Shown here: in pieces, positions 55,572 to 63,774 of the stretch
How positions within the stretch are numbered: the first letter of the stretch is position 1
Layout of the letters: each line of letters begins with the position of its first letter
Assembly: GCF_947259345.1 (NCBI RefSeq)
Contig: NZ_CAMYLS010000018.1
Span: forward strand, 35,591-99,590
Origin: an uncultured Maricaulis sp.
GTDB taxonomy: Bacteria; Pseudomonadota; Alphaproteobacteria; Caulobacterales; Maricaulaceae
Length of the DNA: 64,000 nt
Direction: 5' to 3'
Notes under the pieces: model-generated
Databases searched by the model: none
Told to the model about the DNA's origin: nothing
Seen by the model: only the letters and a program-made list of their open reading frames with translations
Translations under genes and position numbers: made by a program

Positions 55572-56641
55572 CGGCTCGCTCCCTCCTCACGCACCTCGAC
55601 ACGCGTGCCATCCGATACAAAGTCCTGTCCGAGCACGATGATCTGTGCCGTGTCCGGCAATCCGCTCACCCAGACCTGCTCGCCATCATCGCTGAGGAGC
55701 TCGATCGGGAGAAAACGGACCGTGTCGCCATTTTCGATGATCCGCACGCCCAGATCACCGTCGGAGTTCAATGCGAGGATGGACGCCGGCACGCGGTGGG
55801 CCGGTTCCAGCGGCAGGTTGAGGCGGATTTCAGCCGTAATGCCGGAGCGGATTGCGCCATCCGGATTGGGCACTTCCAGCTCGACCCGGAAGGTCCGGGT
55901 TGCCGGATTGGCGCGGCGTTCCACAAAGCGGATCGTCCCGTCGACCTGCTGTCCGCTGAGCAGGCGTGCACTGCCAGGCATGCCCGGTTGCAAGGCCATC
56001 ACATCGCGCTCGGCGACTTCCGCGATGACCAGGATGGGGTCGAGCTGAAGGACCGTGCCGCACGGATCGCCGGTTCGCAGGAAGTCACCGATTTCGGCAT
56101 CGCGCCCGTCGAAATAACCGTCGAAGGGGACGCGCAACTCGATATTGGCCAACTCTTCCCGGGCGGCGCGAAGCTGGGCGCGGGCCGCGTCGCGAGCGGC
56201 CTCCATTGCGGCGACCTGGTTGGAGGAGCGGTGGCCGCGCGCCATCAGTTCGACGGCGGCGTCATATTCCAGCTGGCGGGCGCGCAAATCGGCTTCGGCC
56301 TGATCGACGCCGGCGGCGCGGGCATCGACGTCGAGCCGGCAGATGACATCGCCGGCCGAGACCGGGCTGCCTTCCTGGATGGGGGCTTCGACCACGCGGC
56401 CGCCGGTTTCGGCGCGGACAGTCACGGCGCGGATCGTCTCGGTCCGGCCGCGCAGGCGCAGCTCGGCCGGGCGCGGCGAGGCAGTGACCGTCCGGGTGAC
56501 GACTTCAAACAGTGGGTGCGTGCTTGAGGCTTCGTCCGGCTGGATGACGGCGTCGCTGCGCAGGGCGGTTCCAACCGTGAACAGCAACACCACGGCCAGA
56601 AAGATGCCGGCCGCATAAAGGTAGGACGAATTGAACTTCAT
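55568..56641 (-). CDS. RND efflux periplasmic adaptor (membrane-fusion protein)
   Basis: A 357-residue protein. A single N-terminal membrane anchor (YLYAAGIFLAVVLLFTVGTAL) precedes the HlyD-type barrel-sandwich: RGRTETIRAVTVRAETGGRVVEAPIQEGSPVSAGDVICRLD in the lipoyl half. A coiled-coil hairpin follows (about 100-175, EADLRARQLEYDAAVELMARGHRSSNQVAAMEAARDAARAQL), then the second lipoyl half LRVPFDGYFDGRDAEIGDFL. It links the RND pump to an outer-membrane channel. The ATG at 56641 gives this anchor directly; an upstream extension to 56701 is open but not needed. Its stop overlaps the pump start. No regulator is adjacent. Confidence 0.92.
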   Translation of the reverse strand: MKFNSSYLYAAGIFLAVVLLFTVGTALRSDAVIQPDEASSTHPLFEVVTRTVTASPRPAELRLRGRTETIRAVTVRAETGGRVVEAPIQEGSPVSAGDVICRLDVDARAAGVDQAEADLRARQLEYDAAVELMARGHRSSNQVAAMEAARDAARAQLRAAREELANIELRVPFDGYFDGRDAEIGDFLRTGDPCGTVLQLDPILVIAEVAERDVMALQPGMPGSARLLSGQQVDGTIRFVERRANPATRTFRVELEVPNPDGAIRSGITAEIRLNLPLEPAHRVPASILALNSDGDLGVRIIENGDTVRFLPIELLSDDGEQVWVSGLPDTAQIIVLGQDFVSDGTRVEVREEGASR

Positions 56642-56776
56642 GACCAAATCTGTCTCGTCGGAAACGGTCGACGCGTCGCCCGGCCAGCGAACGTCGTTCA
56701 CTTTCCCTAGAGATACCCCCCATCCCGTTTCATGGCGAGAACAAATCCGCGAAATGTCCTCGCCCAGTCTTTTTTG

Positions 56777-57958
56777 TCACACGACCTGACCGGCAGACCA
56801 GCCGGACGACCATGCCCACTGGAAGTTGTATCCGCCAAGCCAGCCCGTAACGTCAACAACTTCGCCGATAAAATACAGGCCGGGCACGTTTCGCGCAGCC
56901 ATGGTGCGACTGTCCAGGCCCGCCGTATCGACCCCGCCCAGCGTCACTTCGGCTGTGCGATAGCCTTCCGAGCCCGTCGGTGTCAGCGGCCAGGCTTCCA
57001 GTCGATCGGCAAAGGCCCTCAGGCGCCTGTCGGACTGGTCGGCCAGATTGCCGGTAATCGCCGCCTCCTCGACCAGCATCAGGGCGAGACGTTTGGGCAG
57101 GTGCTCGGCCAGCGCGGTCTGCACCGCCTGTCGTCCATTGGCCTGCCGCGCCTCGCGCAGCAGGGCGTAGAAGTCCAGATCCGGGCGAAGGTGAAGGCGG
57201 ATATCGTCGCCTTCGCGCCAATAGGAGGATATCTGCAGGATCGCCGGCCCGGACAGGCCACGATGGGTGAAGAGCATGGCCTCTTCGAACCGGATCCTGT
57301 CGTGACAGGCAGCCCCGTCCACAGCGACTCCGGCCAGGGGTTTGAACCGCTCCAGCGTGTCGGGGTCAAAGGTCAGCGGCACCAGTCCCGGGCGGGTCTC
57401 GACGAGGTCGAGCCCGAATTGGCGCGCGATATCATAGCCAAACCCGGTCGCGCCCATTTTCGGAATGGATTTGCCGCCCGAGGCAATGACCAGGGAGGTC
57501 GCGTCCAGCTTTGAGCCGTCCGACAGCGCAATGGCAAAGCCTTCGCCCTTGCGCTCGACCGAGGTCGCCGAGGTCGACAGACGCAGCTCGCCACCCGTCT
57601 GGCGCAGGTCTTTCAACAACGCAGCGATGATGTCCTTGGCCGAATGGTCGCAGAAGAGCTGTCCCAGCGTTTTCTCGTGCCAGGCAATGCCATGCCCGTT
57701 GACCCAGTCAACGAAGTCCCACTGGGTGTAGCGCTTCAGCGCCGACTTGGCGAAATGCCGGTTTTGCGACAGGAAATTCTCGGCTGTCGCGTGCATGTTG
57801 GTGAAGTTGCAGCGGCCGCCGCCAGAGATGCGGATCTTTTCGGCCGGGGCCTTTGCATGCTCGATCAAGGTGACCGAGCGACCGCGCTTGCCGGCCTCGA
57901 TGGCGCACATCAGGCCGGCGGCGCCAGCGCCGATAATGACGACATCGCGGGCTGCCAT
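56777..57958 (-). CDS. FAD-dependent oxidoreductase (HI0933/BaiN-like family)
   Basis: A 393-residue flavoprotein. DVVIIGAGAAGLMCAIEAGKRGRSVTLIEHA is the FAD-binding Rossmann motif. GGGRCNFTNM, SLVIASGGKSIPKMGATGFGYDIARQFG and LYFIGEVVDVTGWLGGYNFQWAWSSGW are blocks characteristic of the HI0933/BaiN family, often labelled NAD(P)/FAD-dependent oxidoreductase. Some members reduce double bonds in bile acids or dicarbonyls; the substrate here is unknown. The ATG at 57958 sits three bases after the stop of the upstream hydrolase gene, so they form an operon. Confidence 0.9.
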   Translation of the reverse strand: MAARDVVIIGAGAAGLMCAIEAGKRGRSVTLIEHAKAPAEKIRISGGGRCNFTNMHATAENFLSQNRHFAKSALKRYTQWDFVDWVNGHGIAWHEKTLGQLFCDHSAKDIIAALLKDLRQTGGELRLSTSATSVERKGEGFAIALSDGSKLDATSLVIASGGKSIPKMGATGFGYDIARQFGLDLVETRPGLVPLTFDPDTLERFKPLAGVAVDGAACHDRIRFEEAMLFTHRGLSGPAILQISSYWREGDDIRLHLRPDLDFYALLREARQANGRQAVQTALAEHLPKRLALMLVEEAAITGNLADQSDRRLRAFADRLEAWPLTPTGSEGYRTAEVTLGGVDTAGLDSRTMAARNVPGLYFIGEVVDVTGWLGGYNFQWAWSSGWSAGQVV

Positions 57959-57961
57959 GGA

Positions 57962-58900
57962 TCAGCCGGTGACCCGGTCGAGCCAGTCGGCGAAGGCGTC
58001 GATCTGGGCATCGCGGCCGATCTCGTTCATCGTCTCGTGGCGGAAATCCTTGAGCACTTCCAGACGGACATCGGTGAGCCCGGCTTTCTTCAGGCGCTTG
58101 GCCAGGGCCTCCATGGATTTGCCGCCCTCGGTCGCCGGGTCCTTCGAGCCTGCGATCAGATGCATTGGCAACGCCTTGGGCAGGGCGGCCAGATGGCGGT
58201 CATCCTCGGCATAGGCGACACCGGAGAGGAAATCGCGCCAGAGCGAGACCGTGGACGGCCAGCCGCAGACCGGATCATTGACATAGGCGTCCACCTCATC
58301 CGTGTCGCGCGACAGCCAGTCCGCATCGCTGCGGCCTTCCGGGAAGCGCTTGTTCCAGGCCTTGAAGGTGAGATTGTCCAGCGTATGGCTGGTCGCCAGC
58401 TTGCCGCCACCGAACAGGGCTTCAAAAAAGAGCACGATTCGCATCACCCCCTTCAGGCCGCCCAGCGCCATATTGCCGTTCCAGATCGCCGCCGCGGTGA
58501 CGCTGTCGGGTGCTCTCAGGATATGGTTGAAGGCGATCACCGAGCCCATGGAATGGCCGAAGATCACCAGAGGCAGGCCGGGCCAGCGACGACGCGCCTC
58601 GGCGTGAACCGCGCCGACATCCTGCATCAGCTTGTCCCAGCCATTCTCGTCGGCAAAGCGGCGCGGACCCCCATCAGCGGCCTCGGTCGCGCCATGGCCG
58701 CGATGATCCTGGGCCATGACATGATAGCCGCGCCGGGACAGCTGGTCAGCCATGCGGGCATAGCGTCCGGCATGTTCGGCGAGGCCGTGATTGATATGGA
58801 CAATGCCGCGCGGCGTGCCTTCGGCATCCTGGGCATAGATCGCCAGATCGGCGCCGCTGGGGCTGGCCAGCCGCTCGAGCCTGAATGTCGCGTCGCTCAT
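57962..58900 (-). CDS. Alpha/beta hydrolase, monoacylglycerol-lipase / lysophospholipase-like
   Basis: A 312-residue hydrolase. HGLAEHAGRYARMADQLSRRGY and DHRGHGATEA are the signature of the monoglyceride lipase/PldB family. FGHSMGS carries the nucleophile Ser117. The acid is in AGSKDPAT and the His in DFRHETMNE. The most likely substrates are monoacylglycerols or lysophospholipids, releasing glycerol-linked products. The next divergent gene encodes glycerol kinase, which fits joint glycerol handling. GGGAGG lies before ATG 58900. It is co-transcribed with the following flavoprotein. Confidence 0.87.
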   Translation of the reverse strand: MSDATFRLERLASPSGADLAIYAQDAEGTPRGIVHINHGLAEHAGRYARMADQLSRRGYHVMAQDHRGHGATEAADGGPRRFADENGWDKLMQDVGAVHAEARRRWPGLPLVIFGHSMGSVIAFNHILRAPDSVTAAAIWNGNMALGGLKGVMRIVLFFEALFGGGKLATSHTLDNLTFKAWNKRFPEGRSDADWLSRDTDEVDAYVNDPVCGWPSTVSLWRDFLSGVAYAEDDRHLAALPKALPMHLIAGSKDPATEGGKSMEALAKRLKKAGLTDVRLEVLKDFRHETMNEIGRDAQIDAFADWLDRVTG

Positions 58901-59015
58901 GCATCCTCCCGTTTGGGGTGAACCTAACGCGTTTTCTCGGCCGCCGTCAGGGCTATAGTCACTCGACGGGCGGGACAGGCCGCAAGCAGACCGGCCGCGA
59001 TCGGGGAGGATGGCG

Positions 59016-60512
59016 ATGTTTTCCAAACGCAAGGCGCTGCTGGCGATCGACCAGGGCACGACGAGTTCGCGGGCTGTGGTCTTCTCGCCCGAGGGCGAGG
59101 TCATCTGCACCGCCCAGCGCGAGTTCGAGCAGATCTATCCCAGGCCCGGCTGGGTCGAGCATGATGCCGACGTGATCTGGGCCACCGTCCGGGCGACGGC
59201 CCGCGAAGCGCTCGCCGCGGCGGAAAAGGCCGGTTGGCGGGCCGAGGCGATCGGCATCACCAATCAGCGCGAAACGACGCTGGTCTGGGACCGGGCGACG
59301 GGCGAAGCCATCCATAACGCCATCGTCTGGCAGGACCGGCGCACCGCCGATACTTGCGCCGCCCTGCGTCAGGCCGGCCATGCCGAGCGGGTCTCCGAGC
59401 GCACCGGCCTGGTGCTCGACCCCTATTTCTCGGCCACCAAGATTGCCTGGATGCTCGACCATGTGGACGGGGCCCGCGCCCGGGCTGAGGCGGGCGAATT
59501 GGCCTTCGGCACCGTCGATAGCTGGCTGATCTGGAAACTCACCGGCGGCGCGCTTCACGTCACCGATGCGACCAATGCCAGCCGCACGGCGCTCTATGAT
59601 ATCAGCGCCAATCGCTGGGATCCGGACCTGCTGGACCTGTTCAATGTGCCGGCCGCCCTGCTTCCGGAGGTGCGCGACAGTGCCGGTGATTTCGGGACGG
59701 CTGAAAAGACCGTGCTGGGCCGCGAACTGGCGATCTGCGGCGTGGCCGGTGACCAGCAATCGGCGGCCATCGGCCAGGTCTGCCTGGAGCCCGGGGAGAT
59801 GAAATCGACCTATGGCACGGGCGCCTTCCTGCTGATCAATACCGGCGCCAAGCCCGTCCGCTCGAAGAACAAGCTCCTGGCCACGATCGCCTATCGTATC
59901 GCTGGCGAAACGACTTATGCGCTGGAAGGCTCGGTCCTGTCGGCCGGGGCTACCGTGCAATGGCTGCGCGACGGGCTCGGCCTGATCGCCAAGGCCTCGG
60001 AAATCGAGGCGCTGGCCGATAGCGCCGACCCTGATAGCGGTGTCTATCTCGTGCCGGCCTTCACCGGTCTGGGCGCGCCCTACTGGGATGCCGATGCCCG
60101 CGGCGCCCTGGTCGGGCTGACCCGCGGATCGGGCCGGGCCGAGATCGCCCGGGCGGCGCTGGACAGTTCGGTCCACCAGACCTGCGACCTGCTCGACGCC
60201 ATGGCCGCCGACGGGGTCGAGGCGCGCAGCCTGCGGGTCGATGGCGGCATGGCCCGCAACAACGCCTTCCTGCAGCGTCTGGCCGATCTGACCGGGATCG
60301 AGACCGTCCGCCCGGCCAGTGTCGAGGCCACCGCTTGGGGGGCGGCCTTCCTGGCCGGTCTGGGCTGCGGCCTGTTTGCCTCGCTCGAGGATGGCCGCAA
60401 GGTCTGGAAAGCCGACCGCAGTTTCGCGCCCGGCGGCGACGCGGATCGCCGCGCGGCTGATCGCAAGGGCTGGCATGAGGCCGTGGCGCGGGTCCGGTCC
60501 GACGCGGTCTAG
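59016..60512 (+). CDS. glpK: Glycerol kinase
   Basis: A 498-residue FGGY-family kinase that phosphorylates glycerol to sn-glycerol-3-phosphate with ATP. LLAIDQGTTSSRAVVFS is the N-terminal phosphate motif. GITNQRETTLVWD and NAIVWQDRRT contact glycerol, STYGTGAFLLINTG and ALEGSVLSAGATVQWLRD bind ATP, and LRVDGGMARNNAFLQRLADL is the FGGY second signature. Two ATGs exist: 59010 overlaps the ribosome site itself, while GGGGAGGA (59003-59010) is ideally placed, five bases before ATG 59016, so I start there. The last four bases overlap the convergent metB-like gene. No glpD or glpF is near. Confidence 0.96.
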   Translation: MFSKRKALLAIDQGTTSSRAVVFSPEGEVICTAQREFEQIYPRPGWVEHDADVIWATVRATAREALAAAEKAGWRAEAIGITNQRETTLVWDRATGEAIHNAIVWQDRRTADTCAALRQAGHAERVSERTGLVLDPYFSATKIAWMLDHVDGARARAEAGELAFGTVDSWLIWKLTGGALHVTDATNASRTALYDISANRWDPDLLDLFNVPAALLPEVRDSAGDFGTAEKTVLGRELAICGVAGDQQSAAIGQVCLEPGEMKSTYGTGAFLLINTGAKPVRSKNKLLATIAYRIAGETTYALEGSVLSAGATVQWLRDGLGLIAKASEIEALADSADPDSGVYLVPAFTGLGAPYWDADARGALVGLTRGSGRAEIARAALDSSVHQTCDLLDAMAADGVEARSLRVDGGMARNNAFLQRLADLTGIETVRPASVEATAWGAAFLAGLGCGLFASLEDGRKVWKADRSFAPGGDADRRAADRKGWHEAVARVRSDAV

Positions 60513-61660
60513 TCGGTCGTCGACAAGGCCTTGTCGAGATCGGCGATCTGGTCTTCGGCGTTTTCCAGTCCGATGGAAAGCCGGATCAGGCTGTCGGCGA
60601 CACCCGCTTCGGCGCGCGCTTGCGGCGACATGGAGGCATGGGTCATCAGGGCCGGGATGCAGCACAGGCTTTCCACCCCGCCCAGCGATTGCGCCAGCGT
60701 GAAAATCTCCAGCGAGGCCACGACGTCGCGCGGGTCGGGCGCGCCCTCGGCCAGTTCCAGGCTGATCAGCTGGCCAAACCCGTCCTGCTGACGGGCCGCG
60801 AGTTCATGGCCCGGATGGCTTTCCAGTCCGGGATAATCGACGCGGGCAATGCGCGGATCGGCCTCCAGCCAGCGGGCGACGGCGAGGGCGCTTTCGCACT
60901 GGGCCTGCACCCGCAAAGGCAGGGTGCGCAGGCCGCGCAGGGCGAGATAGCTGTCGAAGGCGGCCGCCCCGACCCCGACGCAATTGGCCCACCAGGCAAG
61001 CTCGGCAACCCGCTCCGGGTCAGCGCAGCACACGGCTCCGCCGACCATGTCGGAATGACCGTTGAGCAGTTTGGTCACCGACTGGACGGAATAGTCGGCG
61101 CCCCAGTCCAGCGGTCGCTGGAGGATGGGGGACATCACCGTATTGTCGACCGCCAGCTCGGTCCCGGCATTGCGGGCCAGACGCGCCAGACCCTTCAGGT
61201 CGGAGATGCGCAGGCGTGGATTGGACGGCGTCTCGGCGATGATCAGGGCGGCGTCCTGGTTGAGCGCATTGGCGACCTGGTCGAGATCGCTGGTCTCGAC
61301 ATAGACCGGCACCAGACGACCGCCGCGACCGCGCGCGTCCAGCAGGCGCCGCGTGCCGCCATAAGCGTCATGCGAGCACAGCACCCGGGCGCCGTGCGGC
61401 AGGCCGTGCAGGAGCAGATCGATCGCCGACATGCCCGATCCGGTGACGATGGCGCCGGCGGCATTTTCCAGCTCGGCAATGGCGTCGGCCAGCAGGGTGC
61501 GTCCGGGATTGCCGGTGCGGGCATAGTCAAAGGCCGGCTGGATGGCCGGGTCCTCGCGCCGATAGGCGGTCGAGAGCGAGAGTGGGGGAATGACGGCATT
61601 CCAGCTGCGGTCGGTGTTCAGCCCGGCCCGGACGGCCTTGGTACGTTGATCGCTCGACAT
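60509..61660 (-). CDS. metB: Cystathionine gamma-synthase / gamma-elimination-type PLP enzyme
   Basis: A 383-residue Cys/Met-metabolism PLP enzyme. SVQSVTKLLNGHSDMVGG holds Lys197, the Schiff-base lysine; VDNT holds Asp172, which pairs with the pyridine nitrogen. YARTGNPGRTLLADAIAELE and GSGMSAIDLLLHGL are the usual N-terminal blocks. In this family, cystathionine gamma-synthase, O-succinylhomoserine sulfhydrylase and cystathionine beta-lyase are hard to separate. Operon position behind homoserine dehydrogenase and homoserine O-acyltransferase makes use of an acylhomoserine likely. The ATG at 61660 lies one base after the metX stop (TGACATG). The gene end overlaps glpK by four bases. Confidence 0.85.
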   Translation of the reverse strand: MSSDQRTKAVRAGLNTDRSWNAVIPPLSLSTAYRREDPAIQPAFDYARTGNPGRTLLADAIAELENAAGAIVTGSGMSAIDLLLHGLPHGARVLCSHDAYGGTRRLLDARGRGGRLVPVYVETSDLDQVANALNQDAALIIAETPSNPRLRISDLKGLARLARNAGTELAVDNTVMSPILQRPLDWGADYSVQSVTKLLNGHSDMVGGAVCCADPERVAELAWWANCVGVGAAAFDSYLALRGLRTLPLRVQAQCESALAVARWLEADPRIARVDYPGLESHPGHELAARQQDGFGQLISLELAEGAPDPRDVVASLEIFTLAQSLGGVESLCCIPALMTHASMSPQARAEAGVADSLIRLSIGLENAEDQIADLDKALSTTD

Positions 61661-61661
61661 G

Positions 61662-62600
61662 TCAGCTCCCGAAAATCTCGTTCAGTGTGGAGGCGATGAT
61701 GGCATCCTCCTTCAGGAAGGCATCATGGCCATAAAGCGAGCTGAAGGTAATCAGGCGACTGTCGGGCGTGCGTTTGGCAGCGTCGGCGATCTGGTCGACC
61801 GGGACCAGGCGGTCTTCCACGACCGCGAGCCAGGTCACCGGGCAGGCGATGGCGCGGACATCGACGCGATGTTCATCCATCGAGCGTGACAGGGCCAAAA
61901 AGTGCGCCGGGTCGACCCGGTCGGCATAGCGCTCGCCCTGGGCCGCGAGATAGCCGGTGACGCCGTTTGCGTCGCGGCTGTCCGGATCCGGCGCCGCGAA
62001 GCGGGCCTCGAATTCCTCCGGCGTGCGATAAGTGGTGACCGCGATCCGGCGGGCCAGGTCCAGCCCCGCCTTGCCATCGCCGAGGCGCAAGGCCAGCTCG
62101 ACCGTGTCGCGCTGGATCGACCGCCAGGCCTTGGTCATCTCGCTGGCCCGGTCGGCCGCCGAGACCACAACCAGTTCGCGCACCCGTTCCGGTGCCAGCT
62201 CGGCCAAGGCCAGGCCGATCATGCCGCCATAGGAAGACCCGACAATGGCGACATCGCGGATATCGGCGGCGTCGGCGATGGCCAGAATGGCGCGGGCCTG
62301 GTCCTGTGTCGTGGGATAGGGGTGGACCTCCGCGCCGATGAAATCAAAGGAGAGTATGCGGTAGCGATTGGTGTCGATCGGCTTGCCGGGTCCGGCCTGC
62401 TGACGCCACCAGCCATTTTCCTGCGCCGTGTCCGCAACGACCCGGCCATAGGAAATGCCGCCCAGGACCAGCACGGCAGGGGCGCCGTCCGGCCCGGTCA
62501 CGCGGCCCGTGACCTTGACCGGCGAGCCGGTGCCAGTGAGGGCGATGGTGGAGATATCCCGACATCGCAGGGCCGGGGGGTGTTCCAGTGTCACGCTCAT
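61662..62600 (-). CDS. metX: Homoserine O-acyltransferase (MetX family, probably succinyl-transferring)
   Basis: A 312-residue alpha/beta-hydrolase-fold acyltransferase. VLGGISYGR is the oxyanion/binding loop (about 46-53); Ser123 in GSSYGG is the nucleophile, Asp263 in VEDRLVP and His292 in YGHDAF complete the triad. It activates homoserine with an acyl-CoA for methionine synthesis. The shorter length and details resemble the succinyl-using MetXS group often found beside metB and hom, but donor choice needs assay. It overlaps the hom stop by ATGA and is one base from metB, so all three are translated together. Regulation is via the hom leader. Confidence 0.85.
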   Translation of the reverse strand: MSVTLEHPPALRCRDISTIALTGTGSPVKVTGRVTGPDGAPAVLVLGGISYGRVVADTAQENGWWRQQAGPGKPIDTNRYRILSFDFIGAEVHPYPTTQDQARAILAIADAADIRDVAIVGSSYGGMIGLALAELAPERVRELVVVSAADRASEMTKAWRSIQRDTVELALRLGDGKAGLDLARRIAVTTYRTPEEFEARFAAPDPDSRDANGVTGYLAAQGERYADRVDPAHFLALSRSMDEHRVDVRAIACPVTWLAVVEDRLVPVDQIADAAKRTPDSRLITFSSLYGHDAFLKEDAIIASTLNEIFGS

Positions 62601-63589
62601 TGATGGCGGCCCTCGGCGAGCAGGGCGCGCACATCCGACAGGACCGAGCCGGCGGTCGGTGTCTGACCGGCCCCTTTGCCATTGAGCACGATCGTGGTGC
62701 CGCTGGCGCAGCTGACCTCGACGGCATTTTCCTCATTCTCGACCCGGGCGAGGGGATGATCGGCCGGCAGGGCGATCAGGCGGACACTGGCGGTCACGCC
62801 ATCCTCACCCGTCTCCAGCTCGGCGACCTGGCGATAACGCAATCCGTTTTCCCGCGCCCCGAGGATCTGGCCGACCGAGAGGTCGAACAGGCTGTCGGCC
62901 GGGATGGCATAGGCATCGGGCGCAATGTCAAAGGCGGCGCGGGCGATCAGGGCCAGCTTCGCCGCGGCATCCAGCCCGTCGAGATCAGCGCTGGGGTCCT
63001 CCTCGGCAAAGCCGGCAGCCTGGGCCGCCGCGATGGCCTCGTCGAAGCCGACGCCCTTTTCAAGCAGGCCGAGGACAAAATTCGAGGTGCCGTTGAGCAC
63101 GCCGCGAACCCGGGTCACGCTTTCGCCGGCCGCCTTCAGCCGGGCCACGGTCTCCAGCACGGGGACACCGCCGCAGACTGCAGCAGAATAGGCGAAACCT
63201 GTGGCGGCCTTCCGGGCCCGGGCTTCCAGGTCGGGGCGTCGGGCGATGACGGCCTTGTTGGCGGAAATGACATGAATGCCACGCTCGACTGCGAGGGTCA
63301 GGGCTTTCTCGGCTGCGGCGCAATCGGGCAGGCCGTCAATGACGAGATCCGGTCCGGTGTCGAAGGCCGCGGTCAAATCGGTCAGCCAGGCATAGCGTTC
63401 ATCGCCCTTGCGTCGCGGCTTGCGGGTGACGATGGCCGCAATTTCGACCTGGGTCTCCATCGCTTCCAGACCGGCCAGCACGCCGGCATTCACTGTGCCG
63501 CAACCGAGCAGGACAACGCGCAGGCGCGGCGTCAGGGCCGTCGTCGGGGGCGTATCGAGGGGATAATCAAGTGCCGCAACCAGAGACAT
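62597..63589 (-). CDS. hom: Homoserine dehydrogenase
   Basis: A 330-residue enzyme that reduces aspartate semialdehyde to homoserine, the branch point to methionine and threonine. RVVLLGCGTVNAGVL is the dinucleotide-binding motif (about 24-38). ISANKAVIA has the catalytic-region Lys112, and GVLNGTSNFVLGLLEKG is the hallmark hom sequence. It has no C-terminal ACT domain, so feedback by threonine is unlikely, which fits a methionine-dedicated copy controlled at its leader. ATG 63589 gives MSLVAALDYP; a GTG at 63625 is also open. The ribosome site, GGAAGA, is unusually close to the ATG. It is the first gene of the operon. Confidence 0.92.
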   Translation of the reverse strand: MSLVAALDYPLDTPPTTALTPRLRVVLLGCGTVNAGVLAGLEAMETQVEIAAIVTRKPRRKGDERYAWLTDLTAAFDTGPDLVIDGLPDCAAAEKALTLAVERGIHVISANKAVIARRPDLEARARKAATGFAYSAAVCGGVPVLETVARLKAAGESVTRVRGVLNGTSNFVLGLLEKGVGFDEAIAAAQAAGFAEEDPSADLDGLDAAAKLALIARAAFDIAPDAYAIPADSLFDLSVGQILGARENGLRYRQVAELETGEDGVTASVRLIALPADHPLARVENEENAVEVSCASGTTIVLNGKGAGQTPTAGSVLSDVRALLAEGRHQ

Positions 63590-63687
63590 TCTTCCACATT
63601 CCGTCTGGGCGGAAAGCGCGGACACGCCGATTGCGGGATTCTGACGAGGCGAATGAAAAGGATGGCGTCTGCCGTGCCTCGATCGAT

Positions 63688-63743
63688 CCGCTTTAGCCGC
63701 ACTTATTCCGCGCCCGCAAGCTAGACATCAAATCGGCGCAGCT
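63688..63743 (-). promoter_or_regulatory. SAM-II riboswitch in the hom-metX-metB leader
   Basis: Read on the minus strand, the leader matches the SAM-II (metA-motif) consensus: a P1 arm CTGCGCC (63741-63735) followed by GATTTGA, a loop ending CTTGC, the returning P1 arm GGCGCGG (63714-63708), then AATAAGTGCGGCTAAAGCGG (63707-63688), where the conserved GCTAAA pairs back to form the pseudoknot. P1 has seven pairs including one G-U. SAM-II elements are known mainly from Alphaproteobacteria ahead of methionine genes and switch them off when S-adenosylmethionine is plentiful. It begins only a few bases after the predicted -10 box. Confidence 0.85.
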
Positions 63744-63745
63744 TC

Positions 63746-63769
63746 ACGTATAAAGATATGTTTATATGT
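63746..63769. promoter_or_regulatory. 24-bp palindromic operator over the hom promoter
   Basis: The AT-rich sequence is a near-perfect palindrome: ten of the twelve positions in each half match. The left half reads ACGTATAAAGAT and the right half ATGTTTATATGT. It covers the whole spacer and the -10 box of the hom promoter, the typical place of a repressor site. AT-rich palindromes of the form ATAAAnATATnTTTAT are, as I recall, linked to ArsR-type SAM/SAH-responsive regulators in Alphaproteobacteria. No such regulator is in the window. Confidence 0.65.
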
Positions 63770-63774
63770 GTCAA
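63747..63774 (-). promoter_or_regulatory. Predicted sigma-70-type promoter of hom-metX-metB
   Basis: On the minus strand there is a consensus -35 box TTGACA (63774-63769), a 16-base spacer and a -10-like TATACG (63752-63747). This would start transcription near 63740, at the edge of the SAM-II aptamer, and gives a leader of about 150 bases to the hom ATG. Confidence 0.65.

Noticed and set aside
58959..60665. Open frame of 568 codons antisense to glpK
   Set aside because: glpK is unambiguous and the antisense frame has no motif or ribosome site.
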